From assembly GCF_001245615.1 (NCBI RefSeq), contig NZ_CWKH01000003.1, positions 124,001-188,000 of the forward strand: a DNA stretch of 64,000 bases, in the 5' to 3' direction. Shown here in pieces: positions 57,445-64,000 of this stretch (its first letter is position 1; each line of letters begins with the position of its first letter). The notes beneath the pieces were generated by a model. It did no database searches. It saw only the letters and a list, made by a program, of their open reading frames with translations, and had not been told where the DNA came from. The translations under genes were made by a program, and so were the position numbers. The DNA comes from Mycolicibacterium neworleansense. Its GTDB lineage: Bacteria > Actinomycetota > Actinomycetes > Mycobacteriales > Mycobacteriaceae.

Positions 57445-59520
57445 ATGGCTGTCGACTGGGTGATCGCACCGCGTGACCGCGTACTCGATGGCCTCGAGGC
57501 CGGCCTGCACGAACGCTGCGGCGCAGCGCTACTCGGCCCCGCGGGTGTCGGCAAGACGTCTGTCGCCCGGACGGCGGCCGAGCATCTCGCGACGGATTTC
57601 CGGCGGGTCGTGTGGATCACCGGCACCGAATCGGCTGCGGCGGTTCCGTTCGCGGCGGTCGCGTACCTGATCGACATCCCCTCCGCGGGCAAGACCGCCG
57701 ACGTGTTGCGGGCCGCCCGCGACACGCTCGGGTCAGACCTGTTGCTGGTCGTCGACGACGCACATCTACTGGACCGTCTGTCGGCGGCCCTGGTGTACCA
57801 ACTCGTGGTGAGCGGCGCGGCCAAACTCATCGTCACCGCAGCCGCGGCGCAGGCACCCGATGACGTCGCGGCGTTGTGGGATGACGGCTTGGTGAGCCGG
57901 GTTGAAATGTCACCGCCGGGCCATGATGACGCCCGGCTGGCCGACCAGGTGACAACCTTTCTCGCCGACCTGCCCGACGACGCAGTCGCCGTACTGTGTC
58001 AACTGGCGGTCCACGATCCGCTGCCCGTCGCCGATCTGACGGCGCTGACCAGCACCGATGCCGTTCGGGAGGCACAGCGGTGCGGGGTGGTGCGCGTCGA
58101 CGACGCGATGGCGCGCTGTGTGCACCCGCTGTTTCTGAGCGCGACGCGCGCCACGATCGGTGGTCCCGGGCTACGGCGGTTGCGCAGCTCGCTGGTCGAG
58201 CGGTTGTCCGCGGCGCCGCGGCCCGGCGTGGTGGACCGGCTGAGGGTGGCGGTGCTGGCGCTCGACAGCGACGTCCGTCTGCCGGCGGATGAGCTTGTCG
58301 GCGCGGCTTCCGAGGCCCTGCGCCTGGGCGACCTGGAACTGAGTGAGCGACTGGCCCGGGCCGCGACAGCATCGGGTGACAATTTCGACGGTCTGCTGAC
58401 ACTCGCGTATGCGTTGGCCTGGCAGGGCCGCGGGCGTGAGGCCGATGCCGTGCTGGGACAGATCGATCCGGCCGGCCTGTCCGAGGACCAACTGATGGCG
58501 TGGGCACTGCCGCAGGCAGCCAATCAGTTCTGGATGTTGTCGGAACCCGAACGCGCCACCGCGTTCCTGCGCGCCACCCGCCGCCGGGTGTCGACTTCGA
58601 CGGCGCAGACCACACTCGATGCCCTGGCGGCGACCTTCGCGATGAATGCCGGTGCGCCACAACGCGCTTTGGGCCTGGCCCTGGAGGTGCTGGCCTCCCC
58701 CGCCGCCGACGACACCGCGGTCGGCTGGGCGGCCTCGACGGCAGCGCTGAGTTGCGCGCGGACCGGGCTCTTGGATCAGGTCGACCCGATGGCGCAACGC
58801 GCGCTGACGGCCGGGCATCCCGGACTGCTGCGGTTCACCAGCGGGTTCGGCCAGACCACGGCGCTGCTGATGACCGGTCAGCTGGACCAGGCTCAGGAAA
58901 TGGCCAAGAGCATCACCGACTTCACCCAGCTACTGCAGCCCGGCCGCGCCATCGGCGAGGTGCTGATGGCTGACGTTCTGCTCGCCCGGGGCCAATGCGA
59001 TGAGGCGATTGCCTTGTTGCGCAAGGCAACCGCCGCGCTGGCACCGACCGGCTACTCCTGGGGTCCGCTGGCCTGGATGTTGTTGGCGCAGGCGCTCGGC
59101 CAACGCGGAATGCCGGTCGAGGCCGGAAAGGCACTGTCCCGCGCGGACTCCCGGCACGGGCTCAAGTCGATGTTGTTCGCGCCAGAGTTGGCGCTGGCCC
59201 GAGCCTGGACCTCCTTTGCCCGCAAGGATTCGGTGGGCGCGCTGACCGCTGCCCGCGAGGCCGCCAAAGCCGCCGAGCGCGGCGGCCAGTCCGCGGTGAT
59301 GCTGCGGGCATTGCACGACTGCGTGCGGCTGGGCGATACCCGCGCCATCGATGCGCTGGCCAGGGTGGATCTGGATTGCATGTTCGGACAGCTGACGTTG
59401 GAGCACGCCCGTGCGCTGGCAGCCCGGGATGGCGCTGCATTGCGCGATGTCTCGGCTCGATACCGCGAAGTCGGGATGGTTGCCGCGGCCGACGATGCGG
59501 AGCGTCAGACCCACGCGTAA
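57445..59520 (+). CDS. STAND/AAA-type ATPase with helical repeats, no HTH (Rv1204c-like)
   Basis: A 691-residue protein. Residues 1-200 form a P-loop NTPase: Walker A GPAGVGKTS (about 30-38) and Walker B LLLVVDDAHLL (about 96-106). The remaining 450 residues are all-helical, Ala- and Leu-rich and TPR-like, as in MalT and LAL regulators. The LuxR-type HTH expected at the C-terminus is absent; the protein ends in AADDAERQTHA. It resembles regulatory ATPases that sense a ligand and pass the signal to a partner, perhaps the STAS protein coded just upstream. Function unproven. Confidence 0.78.
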   Translation: MAVDWVIAPRDRVLDGLEAGLHERCGAALLGPAGVGKTSVARTAAEHLATDFRRVVWITGTESAAAVPFAAVAYLIDIPSAGKTADVLRAARDTLGSDLLLVVDDAHLLDRLSAALVYQLVVSGAAKLIVTAAAAQAPDDVAALWDDGLVSRVEMSPPGHDDARLADQVTTFLADLPDDAVAVLCQLAVHDPLPVADLTALTSTDAVREAQRCGVVRVDDAMARCVHPLFLSATRATIGGPGLRRLRSSLVERLSAAPRPGVVDRLRVAVLALDSDVRLPADELVGAASEALRLGDLELSERLARAATASGDNFDGLLTLAYALAWQGRGREADAVLGQIDPAGLSEDQLMAWALPQAANQFWMLSEPERATAFLRATRRRVSTSTAQTTLDALAATFAMNAGAPQRALGLALEVLASPAADDTAVGWAASTAALSCARTGLLDQVDPMAQRALTAGHPGLLRFTSGFGQTTALLMTGQLDQAQEMAKSITDFTQLLQPGRAIGEVLMADVLLARGQCDEAIALLRKATAALAPTGYSWGPLAWMLLAQALGQRGMPVEAGKALSRADSRHGLKSMLFAPELALARAWTSFARKDSVGALTAAREAAKAAERGGQSAVMLRALHDCVRLGDTRAIDALARVDLDCMFGQLTLEHARALAARDGAALRDVSARYREVGMVAAADDAERQTHA

Positions 59521-59555
59521 CCAATTTCCCGCGCGGCACCCACCCGAGCCGACGG

Positions 59556-59561
59556 TAAAAT
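59556..59561 (+). promoter_or_regulatory. -10-like element before the EspC-like gene
   Basis: TAAAAT stands out in a GC-rich 75-base gap and lies 35 bases before the ATG, with AGGGGG in between as ribosome site. No clear -35 was found. It suggests separate transcription of the next gene. Confidence 0.4.
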
Positions 59562-59595
59562 GCCCAGTTAGACCGCACGACCTCCAGGGGGCTCG

Positions 59596-60417
59596 ATGAA
59601 CCAGCTCGTCGCCAACACAGGTGCCATCACCGGCCTGCAAGGCATCGTCGACGGAGTCAGCGGTGACATCAACAGCTTCAAGAATTCGTTCAGCGGCCCG
59701 ACGGACCTCGCGTCCAGCCACGGCGCCATCGGCTTTCCGATGCAGAACGCGTTCGACGGCGCGTCGTCCGCCCGTGAGGGCGCCCTGGGCGCCACCCAGG
59801 TCGCCGCGGGCAGGATGGCCGAATTGCTCGGCAAGGCTTCGCAGGCATACGCACGTGGTGACACGGATGCCGCCGAGCGGCTCAAGGCCCAGGCGGACGC
59901 GCTCGGTGGCGGAAGTTCGCCGGCGGCCGCCGGTGGCGGCGCAGGGGCCTCCGAAGCCGCGAGCTCGGGTGCAGGTGGCGCGGGCCAGATGATGGGCCAG
60001 TTCAGCCAGATGGCCGGGCAGATGGCGCAGTCGATCACCCAGCCGCTCCAAGGCCTGACCCAGGCCATGACACAGGTTCCGCAGCAGGTCATGCAGGGTG
60101 TGCAGGGCATCGTCGAAAGCGCTACCCAGGCAGCCGGGAGCGGCGGCGAAGCCGCCTCACTGGCGGCCGACGCCGGCGGCTCGGGGGCCGAGCAGGCCGT
60201 CAAGGCGGCCGACCACCAGGGACCGGCCGATCAGCACGACGACAGGGACGACAAGAAGGACGAGGCTCGCCCCGGCCAAGGCGAGGATGGGGCGGCTGCG
60301 GATCGGCACACCGAGCAACTCGGCAATCGCGCCTCGGCCGGTGCGGCAGCCGAGGACGGCTTCGGCGTCGGCCCGGTGCCCACCCAGGTCCACAACATCA
60401 ATCCGCGCCGGCTGTAG
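59596..60417 (+). CDS. EspC-like candidate type VII secretion substrate
   Basis: A 273-residue protein without a Sec signal. The first 105 residues are helical and end in SQAYARGDTDAAERL, which contains YxxxD (Tyr85, Asp89), the general type VII secretion signal, in a setting typical of EspC/DUF2580 proteins. A Gly/Ala/Ser linker follows, then a Met/Gln-rich amphipathic helix (QFSQMAGQMAQSITQPLQG) around 135-175, and a charged disordered tail. It occupies the place of Rv1203c. Export through an ESX system is inference; no ESX gene is in the window. Its end overlaps the convergent ABC-F gene by 20 bases. Confidence 0.65.
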   Translation: MNQLVANTGAITGLQGIVDGVSGDINSFKNSFSGPTDLASSHGAIGFPMQNAFDGASSAREGALGATQVAAGRMAELLGKASQAYARGDTDAAERLKAQADALGGGSSPAAAGGGAGASEAASSGAGGAGQMMGQFSQMAGQMAQSITQPLQGLTQAMTQVPQQVMQGVQGIVESATQAAGSGGEAASLAADAGGSGAEQAVKAADHQGPADQHDDRDDKKDEARPGQGEDGAAADRHTEQLGNRASAGAAAEDGFGVGPVPTQVHNINPRRL

Positions 60418-62020
60418 CGCTCAGCTCGCCGCTGTCCAGCCGCAGCCACCGGTCGATGCCGATGGCGTCGAGGAACCGCTCGTCATGGCTGACCACCACG
60501 AACGCCCCCCGGTAGGCGTTCAGCGCCGATTCGAGCTGCCCCACACTGACCAGATCGAGGTTGTTCGTCGGTTCATCCAGGAGCAGCAGTTGGGGCGCGG
60601 GTTCGGCATAGAGCACGCATGCCAGCGTCGCGCGCAGCCGTTCTCCACCCGACAGCGCGGCCACCGGCAGGTGGATTCGGTCGCCGCGAAACAGGAACTG
60701 CGCCAACAGGTGCATGCGCCGGGTGTGCGACAGGCTCGGCGCGGCGGCGGCCAGACTCTCCGCCACGGTGCGGTCCTCGGACAGCAGATCCAGGCGCTGG
60801 GACAGGGAGGCGATGCGCCCGTCGGCCCGCTGCACCGTTCCGGCGTCGGGTTCCAGTGCGCCGTCGACGATCCGCAGCAGGGTCGACTTGCCCGCGCCGT
60901 TGGGGCCGGTCAGCGCGATCCGCTCCGGGCCGCGGATGGAGAAACTGATCCCGTTGTCGGCGAACAACTTCCGGCCGCCACGGCTGATCTGCAGGCCGTC
61001 TCCGGTGAACACGGTGCGCCCGGCAGGCACCACGGTGTCGGGCAGATCCAGCGCAATCACCTTGTCATCGCGCAAGGCTCGTTCGGCTTCGTCGAGCCGG
61101 GTCCGAGCATCATCGACCCGCCGGGCGTGCACATCGTCGGCGCGCGCCGCCGATTCCTGGGCATCGCGTTTGAGCTTGCCCGCCACGATCTTCGGCAGCC
61201 CGGCATCTTTGACGTTGCGCGCCGCGTTCGATGAGCGGCGGGCGGCCCGTTCCCGCGCTTCCTGCATCTGGCGCTTCTCGCGTTTGAGCTGTTGTTCGGC
61301 GTTGCGGATGTTGCCCTCGGCCACCGCCTGCGCGGCGTCCACCGTCTCCTGATACGCGGTGAAATTGCCGCCGTAGAAGATCATTTCGCCGCGGTACAGC
61401 TCGGCGATCTGGTCCATCCGATCCAGCAGTACCCGATCGTGGCTGACCACCAGCAGGCATCCGGTGTAGCTGTCGAGTGCGTCGTACAGGCGGTGCCGGG
61501 CGTCGCTGTCCAGGTTGTTCGTGGGCTCGTCGAGCAGCAGGGCGGCGGGCCGCTTGAGCAGTTGGGCCGCCAGTCCCAGCGACACCACTTCCCCGCCGGA
61601 CAGCGTGCCCAGCCGGCGATCCAATGCCACGCCGGCCAGCCCGAGCCGGTCCAGCTGGGCGCGGGAGCGCTCCTCGATATCCCAGTCGTCGCCGATGGTG
61701 GTGAACACCGCTTCGCCGGCGTCACCGTCGGCCAGTGCCGCCAGCGCGTCGAGCACCGGGGCCACCCCGAGCACCGCGGCCACGGTCAGATCGGCGGTGA
61801 ACGGCAGGCTTTGGGGCAGATAGCCGAGGCCGCCGTCGACCGTCACCGAGCCCGAGGAGGGCTGGTATTCGCCGGCGATCAGTTTGAGCAGTGTGCTCTT
61901 TCCAGCACCGTTGGGGGCGACCAGCCCGGTGCGGCCGGGTCCGACGGTAAACGACAGGTCCGAGAACAGCTCGACGTCATCGGGCCAGGAGAACGACAGA
62001 TGGGAACAGACAATAGACAT
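60398..62020 (-). CDS. ABC-F family ATPase (antibiotic-resistance/translation type)
   Basis: A 540-residue protein with two ABC domains and no membrane segments. Walker A motifs are APNGAGKST (N-terminal) and GPNGAGKST (C-terminal); LSGGE signatures and LLLDEPTNNLD Walker B motifs occur in both. The basic linker between them (about 230-310, KREKRQMQEARERAARR) is the P-site-tRNA interaction arm of the family. Such proteins act on the ribosome, some protecting it from antibiotics. The ATG at 62020 has GGAG 7 bases upstream. Confidence 0.9.
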   Translation of the reverse strand: MSIVCSHLSFSWPDDVELFSDLSFTVGPGRTGLVAPNGAGKSTLLKLIAGEYQPSSGSVTVDGGLGYLPQSLPFTADLTVAAVLGVAPVLDALAALADGDAGEAVFTTIGDDWDIEERSRAQLDRLGLAGVALDRRLGTLSGGEVVSLGLAAQLLKRPAALLLDEPTNNLDSDARHRLYDALDSYTGCLLVVSHDRVLLDRMDQIAELYRGEMIFYGGNFTAYQETVDAAQAVAEGNIRNAEQQLKREKRQMQEARERAARRSSNAARNVKDAGLPKIVAGKLKRDAQESAARADDVHARRVDDARTRLDEAERALRDDKVIALDLPDTVVPAGRTVFTGDGLQISRGGRKLFADNGISFSIRGPERIALTGPNGAGKSTLLRIVDGALEPDAGTVQRADGRIASLSQRLDLLSEDRTVAESLAAAAPSLSHTRRMHLLAQFLFRGDRIHLPVAALSGGERLRATLACVLYAEPAPQLLLLDEPTNNLDLVSVGQLESALNAYRGAFVVVSHDERFLDAIGIDRWLRLDSGELSATAGAD

Positions 62021-62187
62021 GCTGGTACTCCAAAGTGATGCGGGCAGCAGGGCACCGCGCGGAGGGACAGGAATGAATCGACTCTCGGGATCACCCGGAG
62101 ATGTCGTCTCCCAGCATGTTTTCGGCCCACCTCGGTTGACAGCAGATGCGTTACCCATAGTACGCACCGGCGCAACCGATTTACGGT

Positions 62188-62553
62188 TCAGAACGTTCCG
62201 CGCAGCCGATCGAGTTGTCGCCGTTCACGTTTCGTGGGCCGTCCGGCTCCACGATCACGGACCGGAACCGCGGCCAGAATCTCCTTGGGCGGCGGTGGCG
62301 GGCTGCGGTCGATCATGCATTCCGAAGCCACTGATGCACCCACACGTTTGGCGATCGGCCGGATGACCTCCACGATCCGTTCGCGTCCGTCGAGCCGGAC
62401 CCGCACCTCGTCGCCGGGGCTCACGTGCTGCGCCGGTTTGGCGGGCACGTTGTTGACCCGGACATGGCCGCCGCGACAGGCGGCAGCGGCCGCCGACCGG
62501 GTCTTGGTGATGCGCACGGCCCAGATCCAGCTGTCGACGCGGACGGTGCTCAT
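62188..62553 (-). CDS. S4-domain RNA-binding protein (Hsp15/RqcP-like)
   Basis: A 121-residue protein. The S4 RNA-binding domain spans residues 3-65 ([20 protein letters not shown], then GGHVRVNN), followed by a Pro-rich segment and a basic tail ([15 protein letters not shown]). Hsp15/RqcP-type proteins bind the large ribosomal subunit carrying a stalled peptidyl-tRNA. That role is possible but unproven here. The ATG overlaps the dapE stop (ATGA). The frame is open to 63060 but starts before 62553 lie inside dapE. Confidence 0.88.
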   Translation of the reverse strand: MSTVRVDSWIWAVRITKTRSAAAAACRGGHVRVNNVPAKPAQHVSPGDEVRVRLDGRERIVEVIRPIAKRVGASVASECMIDRSPPPPPKEILAAVPVRDRGAGRPTKRERRQLDRLRGTF

Positions 62554-63614
62554 GTCAGATAACGCCGCAGCATGTCGGTGACGGCGGTGATCTGGGCGAC
62601 CTCGACCCGTTCGTCGACCTTGTGGGCGAGGTTGGGGTCGCCCGGCCCGTAGTTGACCGCGGGGATTCCCAGTGCGGCGAAGCGGGACACGTCGGTCCAG
62701 CCGTATTTGGCGCGGACCTGTCCTCCGGCCGCGGCCACCAGCGCGGCGGCGGCGGGTTTGGCCAGACCGGGCAGGGCGCCGGCAGCGGCGTCGGTCAGGT
62801 CGATGGCGACGTCGAGCCCGTCGAACACTTCGTGCACGTGGGCGACGGCCGCCTCGATGCTGCGGTCGGGGGCGAAGCGGAAGTTGACCGTCACCGATGC
62901 GGCGTCGGGGATGACGTTGCCGGCGATGCCGCCGTCGATCCGTACCGCCGAGAGTCCTTCGCGGTAGACGCAGCCGTCGATGTCGACGTTGCGGGGCTGA
63001 TAGGCGGTGAGCCGGTCGAGCACCGCGCCCAGTTTGTGAATGGCGTTGTCGCCCAGCCACGATCGGGCGGAATGGGCGCGGGTGCCGGTGGCGCTGACGA
63101 CGACGCGGATGGTGCCCTGGCAGCCGGCCTCGATGAAACCTCCGGACGGTTCGCCGAGAATCGCGACATCGGCTTGCAGCCAGTCGGGCAGCTCGCGTTC
63201 GATGCGCCCGAGCCCGTTGGCGCTGGACTCGATCTCCTCGCAGTCATACATCACCAGGGTGATGTCGTGGCTGGGCTCGGCGATCGTGGCGGCCAGGTGC
63301 AGGAAGACCGCGTCACCGGATTTCATGTCCGACGTGCCGCAGCCCCACAGCTCGCCGTTGGCGATGTGACTGGGCAGGTTGTCGGCGATGGGGACGGTGT
63401 CGATGTGCCCCGCCAGCATCACCCGCGACGGACGGCCCAGGTTCGTGCGGGCGAGCACTGCGTCGCCGTTGCGGATCACCTCGAACCACGGTGCCTGCGC
63501 ACGCAGGGCAGCTTCGATTTCGTCGGCGATGCGCTGTTCATGACGCGACTCGCTGGGGATGTCCACCAAGGCAGCGGTCAGCGCGATCGGATCGGCAGTC
63601 AAATCCAGGCCCAC
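62550..63614 (-). CDS. dapE: Succinyl-diaminopimelate desuccinylase DapE
   Basis: A 354-residue M20-family metallopeptidase. GHIDTVP carries the first zinc ligands, GTSDMKSGD the bridging Asp, DCEEI the catalytic Glu pair and NLAHKVDE the last His. It removes succinate from N-succinyl-diaminopimelate on the lysine/peptidoglycan route. GTG 63614 gives an N-terminus like M. tuberculosis DapE (Rv1202); TTG 63623 is possible. It is divergent from dapD, which acts earlier in the same pathway. Confidence 0.93.
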   Translation of the reverse strand: MGLDLTADPIALTAALVDIPSESRHEQRIADEIEAALRAQAPWFEVIRNGDAVLARTNLGRPSRVMLAGHIDTVPIADNLPSHIANGELWGCGTSDMKSGDAVFLHLAATIAEPSHDITLVMYDCEEIESSANGLGRIERELPDWLQADVAILGEPSGGFIEAGCQGTIRVVVSATGTRAHSARSWLGDNAIHKLGAVLDRLTAYQPRNVDIDGCVYREGLSAVRIDGGIAGNVIPDAASVTVNFRFAPDRSIEAAVAHVHEVFDGLDVAIDLTDAAAGALPGLAKPAAAALVAAAGGQVRAKYGWTDVSRFAALGIPAVNYGPGDPNLAHKVDERVEVAQITAVTDMLRRYLT

Positions 63615-63648
63615 GATGCTCAACGGTAGTCCAGTAACCTAGGCCAAC

Positions 63649-64000
63649 GTGACTGCAGCATCTGGCGTCGGCCTGGCCACCATCACCACCGACGGAACCG
63701 TCCTGGACACCTGGTTTCCCGCCCCTGAGCTGAGCGCCTCCGGCGAAGCCGGCACGGTGAAGCTGACGGGCGAGGATGTGCCCGCCGAGTTCGCGGACCT
63801 GACCGGCCCCGATGCCGACCGTGGTGTCGAGGTGGTCGCGGTGCGCACCACGATCGCCTCGCTGGACGACAAGCCGGCCGATGCGCATGATGCCTACCTG
63901 CGGTTGCACCTGCTCTCGCACCGGCTCGTGGCCCCGCACGGCGCCAACATGGACGGCATCTTCGGTGCGCTGGCCAACGTGGTGTGGACGAACTTCGGGC
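63649..64000 (+). CDS. dapD: Tetrahydrodipicolinate N-succinyltransferase DapD (5' part)
   Basis: The first 117 residues of DapD, cut by the window end. VGLATITTDGTVLDTWFPAP and the following domain match mycobacterial DapD (Rv1201c) as I recall it; the left-handed beta-helix catalytic part lies outside. It succinylates tetrahydrodipicolinate in diaminopimelate synthesis. TAACCT at 63635-63640 ends 8 bases before the GTG and there is no ribosome site, so the message is probably leaderless. The 34-base gap to dapE holds both promoters. Confidence 0.92.
   Translation, partial: MTAASGVGLATITTDGTVLDTWFPAPELSASGEAGTVKLTGEDVPAEFADLTGPDADRGVEVVAVRTTIASLDDKPADAHDAYLRLHLLSHRLVAPHGANMDGIFGALANVVWTNFG

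Noticed and set aside
62021..62187. WhiB7-type leader or attenuator before the ABC-F gene
   Set aside because: ABC-F resistance genes can be in that regulon, but I could not find the expected AT-rich box next to a good -35, nor a convincing leader peptide with competing hairpins.

Overview
The window is chromosomal DNA of a high-GC actinomycete, almost certainly a Mycolicibacterium or other mycobacterium. The evidence is gene content and gene order. Read right to left, the order dapD, dapE, FolP2, GpgS, glgM/glgC, RaaS with its ABC exporter, SigE/RseA/HtrA/TatB, Mrp, LpqY-SugABC, CorA, LpqZ, Kgd, DeaD, TetR and CYP130 is, from memory, the Rv1201c to Rv1257c segment of M. tuberculosis, with several extra genes inserted. 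It is gene-dense: no stretch without a gene exceeds about 200 bases. I saw no rRNA, tRNA, insertion sequence, prophage or CRISPR array.

Layout. 1-6.5 kb: 3' end of cyp130 with its TetR partner, a DUF5995 protein, a siderophore-interacting flavoprotein behind an IdeR/iron box, an acyltransferase, a DEAD-box helicase and lipoprotein LprE. 6.5-14.3 kb: a RecB-like nuclease/helicase, a GlcD-like flavoprotein and two drug-efflux-type MFS transporters. 14.4-25.3 kb: a Kgd gene whose reading frame is broken in its Ala/Pro linker; an MFS gene and a methionine aminopeptidase gene that have lost their facing 3' ends; an XRE regulator; an SDR; LpqZ; malic enzyme; CorA. 25.3-30.4 kb: the trehalose importer operon lpqY-sugA-sugB-sugC, ending in a suppressor-of-fused gene. 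30.5-36 kb: small membrane proteins, a CitE-like lyase, a soluble MgtE-like sensor, DUF1003 and a secreted transglycosylase. 36-41.2 kb: mrp, then the envelope-stress block sigE-rseA-htrA-tatB and an O-methyltransferase. 41.3-48 kb: RaaS with its drug exporter, two tandem isoprenylcysteine-methyltransferase-like proteins, a divergent TetR/lipid acyltransferase pair and DUF4126. 48-56.2 kb: glgC/glgM (maltose-1-phosphate/glycogen), DUF3117, tagA, a DivIVA-like protein, gpgS-folP2, fadD6 and a LOG-family enzyme. 56.3-60.4 kb: TetR, STAS protein, large P-loop ATPase and a secreted-looking EspC-like protein. 60.4-64 kb: ABC-F ATPase, S4-domain protein, dapE and the start of dapD.

The genes join central carbon and storage metabolism (Kgd, malic enzyme, trehalose uptake, glycogen and methylglucose lipopolysaccharide precursors) with envelope stress control and drug efflux. 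The points most worth checking are the Kgd frameshift, the double 3' truncation at about 20.35 kb, the TetR/STAS/ATPase/EspC-like locus with its matching palindromes, and several regulator operators that sit directly on apparent leaderless start sites.
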